The position numbers and the translations under genes were made by a program. Below the pieces are notes generated by a model, which had not been told where the DNA came from, did not search any database, and was given only the letters and a program-made list of their open reading frames with translations. Shown here in pieces: positions 9,518-18,667 of a stretch of 56,719 nt of DNA. Within the stretch, counting starts at the first letter, position 1. Each line of letters begins with the position of its first letter. This DNA comes from Acidobacteriota bacterium (lineage in GTDB: Bacteria; Acidobacteriota; Terriglobia; Bryobacterales; Bryobacteraceae), in assembly GCA_025352795.1 (NCBI GenBank), contig JANXSF010000033.1, forward strand, positions 1 to 56,719. Reading direction: 5' to 3'.

Positions 9518-9643
9518 ACCCACCAGGGAAGGTGGTTGAATTCAGCCATCTTTCCATAAAATCATTCCCAGGAAGGTTGTTTTTTCAATCAGTTAGAGTT
9601 TGGACTTCTACTTGCATATATCTCATCGAGAGGATTGAAACTT

Positions 9644-10645
9644 ATGCGTTCCAATACAAAATTCCTAGCCGCCTTTGCACTGGCACTTACCATCAGTCCG
9701 GCGTTTGCGCAGTCACAGGCACCAGTTCAAGAAGGCGGATGGAGAAAGTTCAGCGATGGCGATGGTTCAGTAAGTCAGGCGCAAAATCAGCCGCCGCAAA
9801 ATCAAGATGACCAAAGCGCTGCCCGCCCCCCGCAGACAGCTCGCCCACAATTTGAGGATCGGCAGGATTTTCCTCCTCCGTCCTATCAACCAGCTCCAGC
9901 CCGGCTTACAATCCCTGCTGGCACCTGGATTACTGTACGTGTTGACCAGCCCATTTCCAGCGATCATAACCGGGCAGGCGATGCTTTTACCGCCACGCTT
10001 ACTTCGCCAATTGTGGCCAACGGAATCGTAGTGGCGCGCCGGGGTCAAACTCTGGCAGGCCGCGTCGCCGAATCGCTAAAAGCAGGGCGTATTAAAGGTA
10101 CTTCCAGCCTTGGAGTTGAGCTAATCGAACTGAGCATTGTCGATGGCCAACGCATCCCCGTTCGCACCGAATTAATGCTGTACGCTGGCGGCACATCCGT
10201 CGGTCGCGATGCTACGGCAATCGCTACGACTACTGGGTTAGGTGCGGCCATTGGCGCTTCTGCCGCAGGTGGATTTGGAGCGGGCATGGGGGCGATTGCT
10301 GGTGTTGGTGCTTCCGCCATCGGAGTGCTCACCACACGTGGCCGAGCTACTGAAATTTACCCTGAAACAGCGATCACGTTCCGCCTTACCTCCCCGGTTG
10401 AGATTTCAACGGAGCGCAGCCAACAGGCATTCCATGCAGTTCGCCAGGAAGATTTTGAGACTCGGCAGTTGCAACAACGGACCGTTCATGTCTCTGCCCC
10501 CTCTTATTATGGTGCGGGATATGGTTCTGGATACGGCTATGGTTACGGCTATCCTTACTTTTACTCACCGTATCGTAGCTTTGGTCCCAGCTTCTATTTT
10601 TCCACTGGCCATCGGGGTTACGGTGGTCGTGGCTATCGTCGCTAA
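9644..10645 (+). CDS. Secreted protein with glycine-zipper domain and Tyr/Gly-rich tail
   Basis: The ATG at 9644, 10 bp after GAGAGG, is preferred over the TTG at 9635 and gives 333 residues with a signal peptide (FALALTISPAFAQ). A Gln/Pro-rich linker is followed by the domain shared with the protein at 7746: IPAGTWITVRV, then ESLKAGRIKG, then a glycine zipper (about 185-225). The tail after residue 280 is Tyr/Gly-rich (GYGSGYGYGYGYPY) and ends GGRGYRR, which suggests a surface or aggregation-prone region. Function is unknown. Confidence 0.7.
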   Translation: MRSNTKFLAAFALALTISPAFAQSQAPVQEGGWRKFSDGDGSVSQAQNQPPQNQDDQSAARPPQTARPQFEDRQDFPPPSYQPAPARLTIPAGTWITVRVDQPISSDHNRAGDAFTATLTSPIVANGIVVARRGQTLAGRVAESLKAGRIKGTSSLGVELIELSIVDGQRIPVRTELMLYAGGTSVGRDATAIATTTGLGAAIGASAAGGFGAGMGAIAGVGASAIGVLTTRGRATEIYPETAITFRLTSPVEISTERSQQAFHAVRQEDFETRQLQQRTVHVSAPSYYGAGYGSGYGYGYGYPYFYSPYRSFGPSFYFSTGHRGYGGRGYRR

Positions 10646-10667
10646 TTAAAGCCACGCTGCTATCCGG

Positions 10668-10751
10668 ATTGCCACAGATCAAACTTGAAGCTGGAAACAG
10701 ATAAGACTGTTACATTTATCTCTGTTCATCTTTGACTGGATCTGTGGCAAT
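10668..10751. repeat. Imperfect long palindrome (CCACAGAT type)
   Basis: The outer arms ATTGCCACAGATC (10668-10680) and GATCTGTGGCAAT (10739-10751) are perfect inverted repeats. Inside, ACAGATAA and TTATCTCTGT pair again, so most of the 84 bp can fold into one interrupted stem. Related palindromes occur at 28398 and 32597. It lies between two plus-strand genes. Confidence 0.8.
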
Positions 10752-10809
10752 TGTTGTATTGTGAAACGCTATATCGTAACATCGCTATATCGAATTACAA
10801 GGACAACGT

Positions 10810-11913
10810 GTGAATCCTCCTATATCCTATATCCAAAAACTGCTGTTAACTGCTGCTTTTGTATCCTTAAGCCTAAACGCCCAGCCTAGAACCGGTGCCC
10901 GTCAATTGCCCGATGCCCCAGCGCGCGATCTGGTTCAGCGCGTTTGCGGTGCCACCTGCCATGGTCCAGAAATTATTGTCGGCAAGGGCATGGGTCGCGA
11001 TCAGTGGTTGGCCACCGTGAACAGTATGGTCAGTCGCGGTGCCAAAATAGCCGATGCCGAATTTCCGCAAGTTTTGGATTATCTGGTGGCCAACTTCCCG
11101 GTGCGCGCGGCCAACCCTGGCCCCCCGCGCCCAGGTGGTGGCGGGCTCACACCCGGTGCCGATGATCACCACGTGGTTGACCCCACCGCTTCCGCCCGCG
11201 GCAAAACGGTTTACATTGCCGAGTGCATCACTTGTCACGGCGTGAAAGCTCGTGGTGGCGATGGCCCGCAAGGTGGTGCCGATCTGGTGCGCTCCCTGGT
11301 GGTTCTTAAAGATCGCTACGGCAGCACCGTCAGTGCTTTTCTAACCAAGGGGCATCCCATGCAAAGCGGAAGGCCCAGCTCAGGCCTGACGTCAGAACAA
11401 ACTCTTGACCTTGCCCACTACTTGCACGACAAGGTTGGTGACACATTGCGCAGCGGTCCCTACAACAAAATCCTCAATGTCTTAACGGGCGACGCCAAAG
11501 CGGGTGCTCAATATTTCAATGGAGCGGGCGGTTGTAACCAATGCCATTCCGTTACAGGAGATCTGAAAGGCATCGGCGGTAAGTACGATCCGCCAACGTT
11601 GCAGGCTAAATTTTTGTTCCCTCGTGTGGTGGGTTTCGGACGCCGACCTGGCGGCGCTGGATTGAGCACAGCCAAACCGGTTACGGTCACAGTGACTCCA
11701 GCCAACGGTCCGGCTGTAAATGGTGTGTTGGACCGCTTGGATGACTTCAACGTTTCCTTAAAGGATTCAGAAGGGGAATACCGTTCCTTCAAACGAACTA
11801 AAGATTTGAAAGTAGAAAAGCACGATCCCTACCAGGTGCACGCCGACTTACTCGACGTGTATACAGATAAGAACATGCACGATATTGTGGCCTATTTGGA
11901 GGGCTTGAAATGA
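10810..11913 (+). CDS. Tri-heme cytochrome c, partner of PQQ-type dehydrogenase
   Basis: This 367-residue exported protein (signal peptide about residues 8-24) has three heme-binding sites. The first is atypical, C46-GAT-C50-H51 (CxxxCH); the others are C139-IT-C142-H143 and C242-NQ-C245-H246. It should carry electrons in the periplasm from the dehydrogenase encoded next, whose start overlaps this stop by 4 bp (ATGA). The GTG start follows AAGGA by 7 bp. The region after residue 270 (VTVTPANGPAVNGVL..) is a beta-rich domain often seen in acidobacterial cytochromes of this type. Heme loading of the CxxxCH site cannot be judged from sequence. Confidence 0.88.
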   Translation: MNPPISYIQKLLLTAAFVSLSLNAQPRTGARQLPDAPARDLVQRVCGATCHGPEIIVGKGMGRDQWLATVNSMVSRGAKIADAEFPQVLDYLVANFPVRAANPGPPRPGGGGLTPGADDHHVVDPTASARGKTVYIAECITCHGVKARGGDGPQGGADLVRSLVVLKDRYGSTVSAFLTKGHPMQSGRPSSGLTSEQTLDLAHYLHDKVGDTLRSGPYNKILNVLTGDAKAGAQYFNGAGGCNQCHSVTGDLKGIGGKYDPPTLQAKFLFPRVVGFGRRPGGAGLSTAKPVTVTVTPANGPAVNGVLDRLDDFNVSLKDSEGEYRSFKRTKDLKVEKHDPYQVHADLLDVYTDKNMHDIVAYLEGLK

Positions 11914-13469
11914 ACCCCATCCTAGCTATTTCCCTTCTCACCACCTGCGCATTTGGACAAGGGTTGATTCCGTCTAAATTGCTGGAACCGCCCACCGATT
12001 CCTGGCCCATGTATAACGGCGATTATTCCGGGCGTCGCTTTAGCACGCTGAAGAAAATCAACGATCAGAACGTAGGTTCAATGAGCCTGGCCTGGGTGTA
12101 TCGCATCACCGCTCCAGGTGGAATCAAGGCGACGCCATTAGTGTTAGATGGCATTATGTACTTCACGGTACCCGATCATGTGTGGGCTATTGATGCGCGC
12201 ACTGGTCGTGAAATTTGGCACTACACCTGGGCTTCCAAGGGCGGCATTCACATTGGGAATCGCGGAGTTGGCATCTACGGCAAGTGGCTCTATTTTGAAA
12301 CGCCCGATTGCAATCTGGTCTCTTTGAATTTGAAAGATGGCAAGGAGCGTTGGCACAAACCGATTTGCGAACTGGACCAGATGTACTTTGGCAGCACTGC
12401 TCCGCTTATCGTAAAGAACCACGTAATTGTGGGAGTAAGTGGTGACGATTTGGACGTGCCTGGTTACATTGAATCGCACAACCCTGAAACAGGTGATTTG
12501 GAATGGCGCTGGTATGCCCATCCGCAACCTGGTTCTGAGGAAGCGAAAAGCTGGCCATCGGTGGAATCAATGTTGCATGGCGGAGGCATGGTGTGGGGCG
12601 CAACTACATACGATCCTGAATTGAACCTGATCTATTTCGGCACGGGAAATCCGCAGCCAGTGATTGCCGGTAAGGGTCGCATTGGGGACAACTTATATAC
12701 GGAATCCATCGTGGCGGTGAATCCGGATACAGGGAAGCTGAAATGGTGGTTTCAACCATCACCGCACGATACGCACGATTGGGACGCCATTCAAACCGCC
12801 GTCTTGATTGATGGTGAGATCAATGGACAAAAGCGGAAATTAGTTGCCCAAGCCAGCCGTAACGGATATTTCTTTGTGCTGGATCGGGCCACCGGGAAGA
12901 ACATTGTGACATCGAAATTCACCAAAGCAAATTGGGCGAAGGGGATTGACGCCAAGGGTCAGCCGATTCCCGATGAAGCAAAGTATCCGCAGACGGATGG
13001 CGCACTGGTGGCACCCAATCAGGCGGGTGCGGCCAACTGGCCTCCGCCCAGTTTCAGCCCGGATACAGGGCTGTTCTACATCAACGCTGCCAATGCTTAC
13101 AGCGTGTATTACATCTTTGATGACGACCCAAAGCCAGAAGGTTGGGGTGGCAATGACCGGGGTGGATTTTCGGAAGGAATGCTTCAGGCCATTGACTACA
13201 AGACCGGCAAAATCCGTTGGAGTCATAAGTGGGAAGGCCCCGGTGGACCTCGTAACGGGGTGTTGAGCACAGCAGGGAATCTGGTGTTTGCCGGTGACCC
13301 TTCCAACAATTTCATCGCGCTGAATGCGAAGACGGGCACTGCACTGTGGCATGCGAATCTGGCTCAGCCGATGAGCAATGCGCCGATTACTTTTGAAATG
13401 GATGGCACGCAGTATGTGGTGGTGGGAACTGGCGATACCATGTGGAGCTTCGCGATGAACGCCAAGTAG
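11910..13469 (+). CDS. PQQ-type alcohol dehydrogenase-like beta-propeller protein
   Basis: A 519-residue exported protein (signal peptide NPILAISLLTTCAFGQ) with the eight-bladed quinoprotein fold. Blades are marked by W-containing motifs such as WPMYNGDYSGRRFSTL, IDARTGREIWHY, LKDGKERWHK, VNPDTGKLKWWF, IDYKTGKIRWSH and LNAKTGTALWHA. DTHDWDAIQT matches the active-site region of PQQ alcohol dehydrogenases. It oxidises an unknown alcohol in the periplasm and passes electrons to the cytochrome c encoded upstream, with which it is translationally coupled. No PQQ synthesis genes are present here. Confidence 0.88.
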   Translation: MNPILAISLLTTCAFGQGLIPSKLLEPPTDSWPMYNGDYSGRRFSTLKKINDQNVGSMSLAWVYRITAPGGIKATPLVLDGIMYFTVPDHVWAIDARTGREIWHYTWASKGGIHIGNRGVGIYGKWLYFETPDCNLVSLNLKDGKERWHKPICELDQMYFGSTAPLIVKNHVIVGVSGDDLDVPGYIESHNPETGDLEWRWYAHPQPGSEEAKSWPSVESMLHGGGMVWGATTYDPELNLIYFGTGNPQPVIAGKGRIGDNLYTESIVAVNPDTGKLKWWFQPSPHDTHDWDAIQTAVLIDGEINGQKRKLVAQASRNGYFFVLDRATGKNIVTSKFTKANWAKGIDAKGQPIPDEAKYPQTDGALVAPNQAGAANWPPPSFSPDTGLFYINAANAYSVYYIFDDDPKPEGWGGNDRGGFSEGMLQAIDYKTGKIRWSHKWEGPGGPRNGVLSTAGNLVFAGDPSNNFIALNAKTGTALWHANLAQPMSNAPITFEMDGTQYVVVGTGDTMWSFAMNAK

Positions 13470-13471
13470 CT

Positions 13472-13777
13472 TTATGCTGCTTTACGTGGCTGGACTCGTT
13501 TCATAATCTCCGGGCCGACGGAACGAGCAGCCACTTCCAGTTCATAGAGTTTCTGTAGATTGATCCAAAATTCCGGAGTCGTGCTGAAGTAGCGACCCAG
13601 CCGCAGCGCCGTATCGGCTGAAATCCCCCGACGTTCATTGACAATCTCGCTCATGCGGGTCACTGGGACGTAGATATCGCGGGCCAATTGGTTGATGCTC
13701 AATGCAAGTGGCACCAGATATTCCTCGCGAAGAATTTCGCCTGGGTGGATGGCCGGTAGCAGTGCGATTTTAGACAT
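13472..13777 (-). CDS. higA: HigA-family antitoxin (XRE helix-turn-helix)
   Basis: The 101-residue protein begins the conserved block at HPGEILREEYL, continues with the helix-turn-helix around SINQLARDIYVPVTRMSEIVNERRGIS, and ends the core at RLGRYFSTTPEFW, all diagnostic of HigA/VapI antitoxins. It neutralises the HigB-like toxin encoded 22 bp upstream and should repress the operon. AAGGA precedes the ATG. A second, related HigA lies at 54164. The gene ends 2 bp from the stop of the converging dehydrogenase gene. Confidence 0.93.
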   Translation of the reverse strand: MSKIALLPAIHPGEILREEYLVPLALSINQLARDIYVPVTRMSEIVNERRGISADTALRLGRYFSTTPEFWINLQKLYELEVAARSVGPEIMKRVQPRKAA

Positions 13778-13785
13778 TTATCATT

Positions 13786-13809
13786 CCTTAGTAATAGCCT
13801 TAGTAATAG
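13786..13809. repeat. Tandem 12-bp duplication
   Basis: CCTTAGTAATAG occurs twice in a row across the end of the HigB toxin gene and the gap before higA. The second copy contains the toxin stop. It may reflect slippage and has lengthened the intergenic gap by 12 bp. Confidence 0.85.
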
Positions 13810-14075
13810 TCGACGTTTTCAACATCTTCGGCATCCACGCCCGTCCAAGTGAAACATAGGCGATATTGGCCGTTAACCCCGATACTATACTGCCCAGCGC
13901 GATTCCCTTTGAGTGCCTCCAGGTTATTGCCTGGACTTGCCAGATCGGAGAGGACCAATGCTGCATCCAACACGCGCAACTTTCTACGGGCTGTCGTCGC
14001 AATGCTTTCAAATCGTCGAACTCGCACGCCTGAATAGAGAGTTTCGGTTTCCCTGCATCTGAAAGATCTAATCAA
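13800..14075 (-). CDS. higB: HigB-type (RelE-like) toxin
   Basis: A 91-residue RelE/HigB-fold mRNA-cleaving toxin. It starts IRSFRCRETETLYSG, has RRKLRVLDAA, LEALKGNRAGQYSIGVNGQYRLCF and the C-terminal VENVDYY; these match the HigB family along the full length. It cuts mRNA in ribosomes when not held by HigA. The start is a TTG at 14075, with AGAGG directly against it. It is first in the operon, and a palindrome (14084-14104) overlaps its promoter region. The locus looks intact. Confidence 0.9.
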   Translation of the reverse strand: MIRSFRCRETETLYSGVRVRRFESIATTARRKLRVLDAALVLSDLASPGNNLEALKGNRAGQYSIGVNGQYRLCFTWTGVDAEDVENVDYY

Positions 14076-14083
14076 CCTCTAGG

Positions 14084-14104
14084 GTATAACGAATCGCGTT
14101 ATAC
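14084..14104. promoter_or_regulatory. Palindromic operator upstream of higBA
   Basis: GTATAACG (14084-14091) and CGTTATAC (14097-14104) form a perfect 8-bp inverted repeat with a 5-bp centre, 9 bp upstream of the higB start. Position and symmetry fit a HigA-binding operator. It contains TATA-like sequence that could serve as a -10 box. Confidence 0.65.
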
Positions 14105-14170
14105 TGCAAGCGTTATTCTTCTGCAGTCAGCCAGATTCTTGTTGTCGATTGTGCGATCCTGGGCTAAGAA

Positions 14171-15922
14171 ATGACTGCACGCGCCTTACTGCTATTTATC
14201 CTACCTGTTGGCTTCCTCTTTGCCCAAGAGCCAATCAACATGCTCACCTCAGATGCACTGCAATGCTTCAATCGTCTGGATGGTGCCCCACGGGTAAGTT
14301 ACAGCACGGTAGATGTGGAAGGTCCGGGTTTTACTCGTGCCTGGCGCATCACTACCACTGAATTGGCTCCCAATGCTTGGGATATTCGCCTGCGCTGCTT
14401 CAATACAAAAGCTGCCAATAAAAACGACGTCGGTGTGGCTACTTACTGGATGCGCACCACCCGCGACACACCGGCATTGGCCCAGTTCGTGGTGGAACAG
14501 GCCGTAAGTCCTTACGCAAAACCGGCGGATTGGACCACCGGCGCTTCCAAAGAATGGAGGCTGGTGCAAGTACCGTTTCGTTGGGATACGAACTACACCG
14601 CAGGTGCTTATAACTTGTCATTTTGGGTGGGCGCTCAACTGCAGCAGGTGGAAATTGGCGGATTCCAATTGTTGAACTACGGTCCTGATTTCGATGTCCG
14701 AAAGTTGAACTTGGCGGGCCTGCCTTACGATGGGTCGGCACCCGATGCTCCGTGGCGCGCTGCTGCTGCCGAGCGCATTGAAAAATATCGCAAGACCGAT
14801 ATTGTAGTGACCGTAAAAGATGGTGTGGGCAACCCTGTGGCAGGGGCTCCGGTCAGAGTGCGGATGAAGAAGCATGCTTTCGGATTCGCCACTGCCGTTG
14901 ATTCCGGAACGATTACAGCCAACAATGCCAGCAGCCAACGATATCGCGAAGAGATCCTTAGAAACTTCAACAAAGTGGCCATTGAAAATGATTTGAAATG
15001 GCCCTTTTATGAGACCTGGGCGGCTGGAAGATTTGATCTGGCTGAACGTTGGCTACGCGACAACGGTTTAGATATCCACGCCCATGTTTTGGTATGGCCC
15101 GCCAGTAGAAATTTGCCGACAGACGTGCAGAACATGCTGGCAGCGAATCCTGTGAACAAAGAAGCGCTGCGCAGCCGAATCAATAGCCACATTTCGCAAT
15201 TGGTCACCATGACACAGGGTCGGGTTGCGGAATGGGACGTTCTTAATGAGCCGTTTGATAACAAAGATGTGCAAGCTGTTCTAGGCGATTCGGAAATGGC
15301 TGAGTGGTTTAAGCTGGCCCGGCGCAGCGACCCCAATGTCAAACTGATGCTCAATGACTACGACAATGTGGAACGTGGCGGCTATTCACTGCAGCACATC
15401 AACTTCACTTACAACACGCTGAAGTTGATTCAACAACAAGGCGGGGCAGTGGATGGGTTCGGCCTGCAGAGCCACTTTGGTGGCAACCTGACGGCACCGG
15501 ATCGTGTGTATGAAATCTTTGAGCAGTTCGCCAAGGAAGTGAACTTTATTCAGGTGACGGAGTTCGATGTGAACACGCTGGATGAGGATATTCAGTCGCA
15601 GTATACGCGAGATTTTTTGACCCTGGCGTTTAGTCATCCAAAGATGAATGGGTTCACCATGTGGGGTTTCTGGGCGGGACGACACTGGCTGCCTAATGCC
15701 GCAATGTTCACTCTGGATTGGAAGCCGAAAAAGAATCTGCAAGCTTGGCGAGACTTGGTTTATCGTGATTGGTGGACGGATGTGCAAGGCACAACAGATG
15801 CCGAGGGTGTGTTTCGCACACGGGGATTTTTAGGCACTTACGAAGTGATCACAGGTGATGCGATGAAGCCGGTTGCGGCTGAACTTGGCGTTGCCAGCAA
15901 CGTCGAACTGCAGATTGAGTAA
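14171..15922 (+). CDS. Endo-1,4-beta-xylanase, glycoside hydrolase family 10
   Basis: A 583-residue secreted enzyme (signal peptide about 1-18). Residues 25-190 look like a carbohydrate-binding or beta-sandwich domain. The GH10 barrel follows, with the acid/base Glu360 in WDVLNEPF and the nucleophile Glu464 in QVTEFDVN. Other GH10 marks are HAHVLVWPA and FTMWGFWAGRHWLPN. It hydrolyses internal beta-1,4 bonds in xylan. A short C-terminal beta domain (EGVFRTRGFLGTYEVI) is also usual in this subgroup. The gene stands alone, divergent from higBA and 5 bp from the converging M16 gene, so no xylan cluster is visible. Confidence 0.93.
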   Translation: MTARALLLFILPVGFLFAQEPINMLTSDALQCFNRLDGAPRVSYSTVDVEGPGFTRAWRITTTELAPNAWDIRLRCFNTKAANKNDVGVATYWMRTTRDTPALAQFVVEQAVSPYAKPADWTTGASKEWRLVQVPFRWDTNYTAGAYNLSFWVGAQLQQVEIGGFQLLNYGPDFDVRKLNLAGLPYDGSAPDAPWRAAAAERIEKYRKTDIVVTVKDGVGNPVAGAPVRVRMKKHAFGFATAVDSGTITANNASSQRYREEILRNFNKVAIENDLKWPFYETWAAGRFDLAERWLRDNGLDIHAHVLVWPASRNLPTDVQNMLAANPVNKEALRSRINSHISQLVTMTQGRVAEWDVLNEPFDNKDVQAVLGDSEMAEWFKLARRSDPNVKLMLNDYDNVERGGYSLQHINFTYNTLKLIQQQGGAVDGFGLQSHFGGNLTAPDRVYEIFEQFAKEVNFIQVTEFDVNTLDEDIQSQYTRDFLTLAFSHPKMNGFTMWGFWAGRHWLPNAAMFTLDWKPKKNLQAWRDLVYRDWWTDVQGTTDAEGVFRTRGFLGTYEVITGDAMKPVAAELGVASNVELQIE

Positions 15923-15927
15923 ACGGC

Positions 15928-17313
15928 TTAGGGAACCAGGTATCCTGGCCTAGCGACGGTTGATTCTGTAATTTCCGCACTGTACTTTTTTGCCGCTTCA
16001 CGCAGTTGCGAAGCCCTACCCAGCAGCACAAAAACCAGATTTTCAGCCCGATAATACTGGCGAGCCACCGTGTTCGCTCGTTCCAGCGTCACAGCATCAA
16101 TCTTTGAAAACAGATCGTCCACTTCTCCGCGATTCAAACCATACAATTCAATCTCCCCAAGCATGGTTGACACCTGTTCGGCAGTCTCTAAATGCAGCGT
16201 AGGGTAACTGCCTTTCACAAAGGCCTTTACTGATTTCAACTGAGCTGCATCCACTCCTTTTTCATTCAGCTTCTTCAGAATCTCCAATGCCAGATCAATG
16301 GCTTTTGTGGTTGTTTCTGTTTTCGTAAATGTGGAGATGGTGATGGATCCCGTCAGTCGATTAAAATTCACCGTTGAACCGGCACCGTATGTCAGCCCGG
16401 AATTCACCCGCAGCGCATCGTTCAACATAGAGGTGAAGCGGCCTCCGAACAATGTGTTGATCAGTTGAATGGACGTCTCATCGGGATGCCCTCGCTTGGT
16501 GCCAGGCTGGCCAATCATGAAATAAGTTTGGGTTGCATCCGGCACATCCACCAGAAGTAGTTTTGGTAAGGAGGTGCGCTTTAGCTCAGGTTCAGGCATC
16601 CATTGGTAGGCTTCGCCTGACGCTACACTGCTGAACATTTTAGCCAACTTGGCTTGCATGGCTGTTGTCTGAAACGATCCGCCTACGATAACGATCAGGT
16701 TCTTGCCGGTGAAATGACGCTGGTGAAACGCAACCATCGAATCGCGATCCAACTTGCTTAGCGTTGTCTCATCGCCTTCCGGACGGTAGCGGTATGGATG
16801 TCCTGGTGGGAAAAAGAATCCATTGAAATAGGCACCAATCGCTGCGTTCGGATTATCTTTTAAGGAACGGGTGGCATCCATTGCCTGGGCCAGCGCCTTG
16901 CGTACTTCCTCATTGGGGAACGTCGGGTGCAGCAGGATATCGGCAAGAATATCCAGCGCCTTGTCCGTGTCTTTGCTCAAACATTCCAGCGCAACGTTAA
17001 TTGCACCGCGATCCACTTGCGTAGTGAGTGACGCTCCCATGGCATCCAGCGATTCTGAAATTTGCGATGAACTCCGCGTAGGCGTGCCGCGCCGAATCAA
17101 TTCCGCAGTCATGGCGGCCAGGCCGGCCTTACCCGCAGGGTCCGCTTCAGCACCACCGCGGATCACTACGCGAAAGTTCGTCAGCGGCAGTTCTTCTTTC
17201 GGGGACAATAGCAGCGTCACCCCATTCGGCAGCACTTGCCGGCTGAAGGGTGGTAACTTCACCTGTGCTGAAACACTGGAGGCCAGTGCCAGCATGGCCA
17301 GTAGATGTCTCAT
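15928..17313 (-). CDS. M16 family peptidase, inactive-type subunit
   Basis: A 461-residue exported protein with signal peptide (RHLLAMLALASSVSAQ) and the two-domain M16B fold. The zinc motif HxxEH expected near residue 65 is replaced by GLAAMTAELI, so it should not bind zinc. The later R/Y element lies at YGAGSTVNFNRLTGS. Such chains pair with an active subunit to form the closed chamber. The start overlaps the stop of the active subunit gene by 4 bp (ATGA), which supports equal production. Confidence 0.9.
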   Translation of the reverse strand: MRHLLAMLALASSVSAQVKLPPFSRQVLPNGVTLLLSPKEELPLTNFRVVIRGGAEADPAGKAGLAAMTAELIRRGTPTRSSSQISESLDAMGASLTTQVDRGAINVALECLSKDTDKALDILADILLHPTFPNEEVRKALAQAMDATRSLKDNPNAAIGAYFNGFFFPPGHPYRYRPEGDETTLSKLDRDSMVAFHQRHFTGKNLIVIVGGSFQTTAMQAKLAKMFSSVASGEAYQWMPEPELKRTSLPKLLLVDVPDATQTYFMIGQPGTKRGHPDETSIQLINTLFGGRFTSMLNDALRVNSGLTYGAGSTVNFNRLTGSITISTFTKTETTTKAIDLALEILKKLNEKGVDAAQLKSVKAFVKGSYPTLHLETAEQVSTMLGEIELYGLNRGEVDDLFSKIDAVTLERANTVARQYYRAENLVFVLLGRASQLREAAKKYSAEITESTVARPGYLVP

Positions 17314-18620
17314 TGTGCGGACTCATCCTTCATCGGAACCAATGTTGCAACCGTGCGATTGCGAGCGTTCAAATACTTTGCTGCTACTCGTTGAATATCG
17401 GTGGCAGTGACGCGTTGAATGATGGCCGGATATTCGCTGATCTTCCCTGCGTCGCCCTGGTATATTTCAAAATTACCAATGAAGTTTGCTTTGCCCGCAA
17501 TGGTCTTCATATCACGATAGAACTTGGCCAGAATCTGGTTCTTGGCGGTTTCCAGTTCCGTTGCCGTGACTGGCTCTTTCCCCAAACGTTCCAATTCTTC
17601 ATACACCGCCTTCTCTGCTTTAGCCGGATCAATACCCGCACTTGGTAGCACTTGTACAAACCAAAGCCCTGGGTCCAGTGCCTGCATGGCCTGTGCACCA
17701 ACGTTCAACGCTACTTGATCTTGTTCCACTAACCGACGGTATAGCCGTGAACTTCGCCCGTCCGTCAGGATGGAATCAAGCACGGTTAAGACGTTGTTAT
17801 CCGGGTGTTTCGATTCTACGGTGTGATAGGCCATCAACACCATCGGCAACTGTGCGGGCTTTTCCAGCAACACACGCCGTTCGCCCACCTGTGCTGGTTC
17901 AATCGTTTTCAAGGGCGGAGGAACACTACGCCGCGCAATTGGTTCCAGGTGTTTTTTCGCTAAGCTCAAAATCTCACTTTCCGTTACATCGCCAGCCACT
18001 ACCAGAATGCAATTGTTGGGCGCATAACCCATGCTCCAATATTGCTTAAGGTCAGCCATGGTCCAGCCTTCAATATCGGAAGGCCAACCGAGCACCGGCC
18101 AATGATAGGGATGTGCGGTAAAGGCGGCAGCCATCATCTGTTCATTCAATGCTCCGGGTGGATTGTTGTCGATTGCCGTGCGACGTTCGGAATAAACCAC
18201 GCCGCGTTCTGATTCAATGATTTTAGGATTGAAACCAAGGTCGCGCAGGCGATCTGCTTCCAGTTCAAAAATCAGGGGCAGGGCAGTGCGTGGGAACCAA
18301 TCCTGATACACGGTGAGGTCGTGCGATGTGTAGGCGTTGTTGTTGCCCCCGGCGTTCTCCATAAAAAAATCGAATTGTTTGGGGCCGTACTTTCGGGCAC
18401 CGTTAAACATCATGTGCTCAAAGAAATGCGACAACCCAGTGATGCCGGGCCGTTCATTGCGCGAGCCTACTTTGAAGAACAGATACAAAGCCACGTTGGG
18501 GATATCGTGGTCTTCATGAATGATCACGCTCATACCGTTGGCCAGGGTGTGCTTTCGAACATTCAGCTTTTGCGGAAAGGCCACAAGGGAAGTTAGCAGC
18601 AGTAGTGATAGGAGTCGCAT
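17310..18620 (-). CDS. M16 family zinc metallopeptidase, active subunit
   Basis: A 436-residue exported protein (signal peptide RLLSLLLLTSLVAFPQ). The inverted zinc motif HFFEH, followed by MMFNGARKYG, is intact and the distal glutamate lies in the ESERGVVYSERR region. It cuts peptides in the periplasm and works with the inactive subunit encoded downstream. The gene is divergent from the Gfo/Idh/MocA gene with only 47 bp between starts. Confidence 0.93.
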   Translation of the reverse strand: MRLLSLLLLTSLVAFPQKLNVRKHTLANGMSVIIHEDHDIPNVALYLFFKVGSRNERPGITGLSHFFEHMMFNGARKYGPKQFDFFMENAGGNNNAYTSHDLTVYQDWFPRTALPLIFELEADRLRDLGFNPKIIESERGVVYSERRTAIDNNPPGALNEQMMAAAFTAHPYHWPVLGWPSDIEGWTMADLKQYWSMGYAPNNCILVVAGDVTESEILSLAKKHLEPIARRSVPPPLKTIEPAQVGERRVLLEKPAQLPMVLMAYHTVESKHPDNNVLTVLDSILTDGRSSRLYRRLVEQDQVALNVGAQAMQALDPGLWFVQVLPSAGIDPAKAEKAVYEELERLGKEPVTATELETAKNQILAKFYRDMKTIAGKANFIGNFEIYQGDAGKISEYPAIIQRVTATDIQRVAAKYLNARNRTVATLVPMKDESAQ

Positions 18621-18667
18621 TCCACCATTTTAGACGACGATTAAACGGTGGTATGCTGATTACCAGT

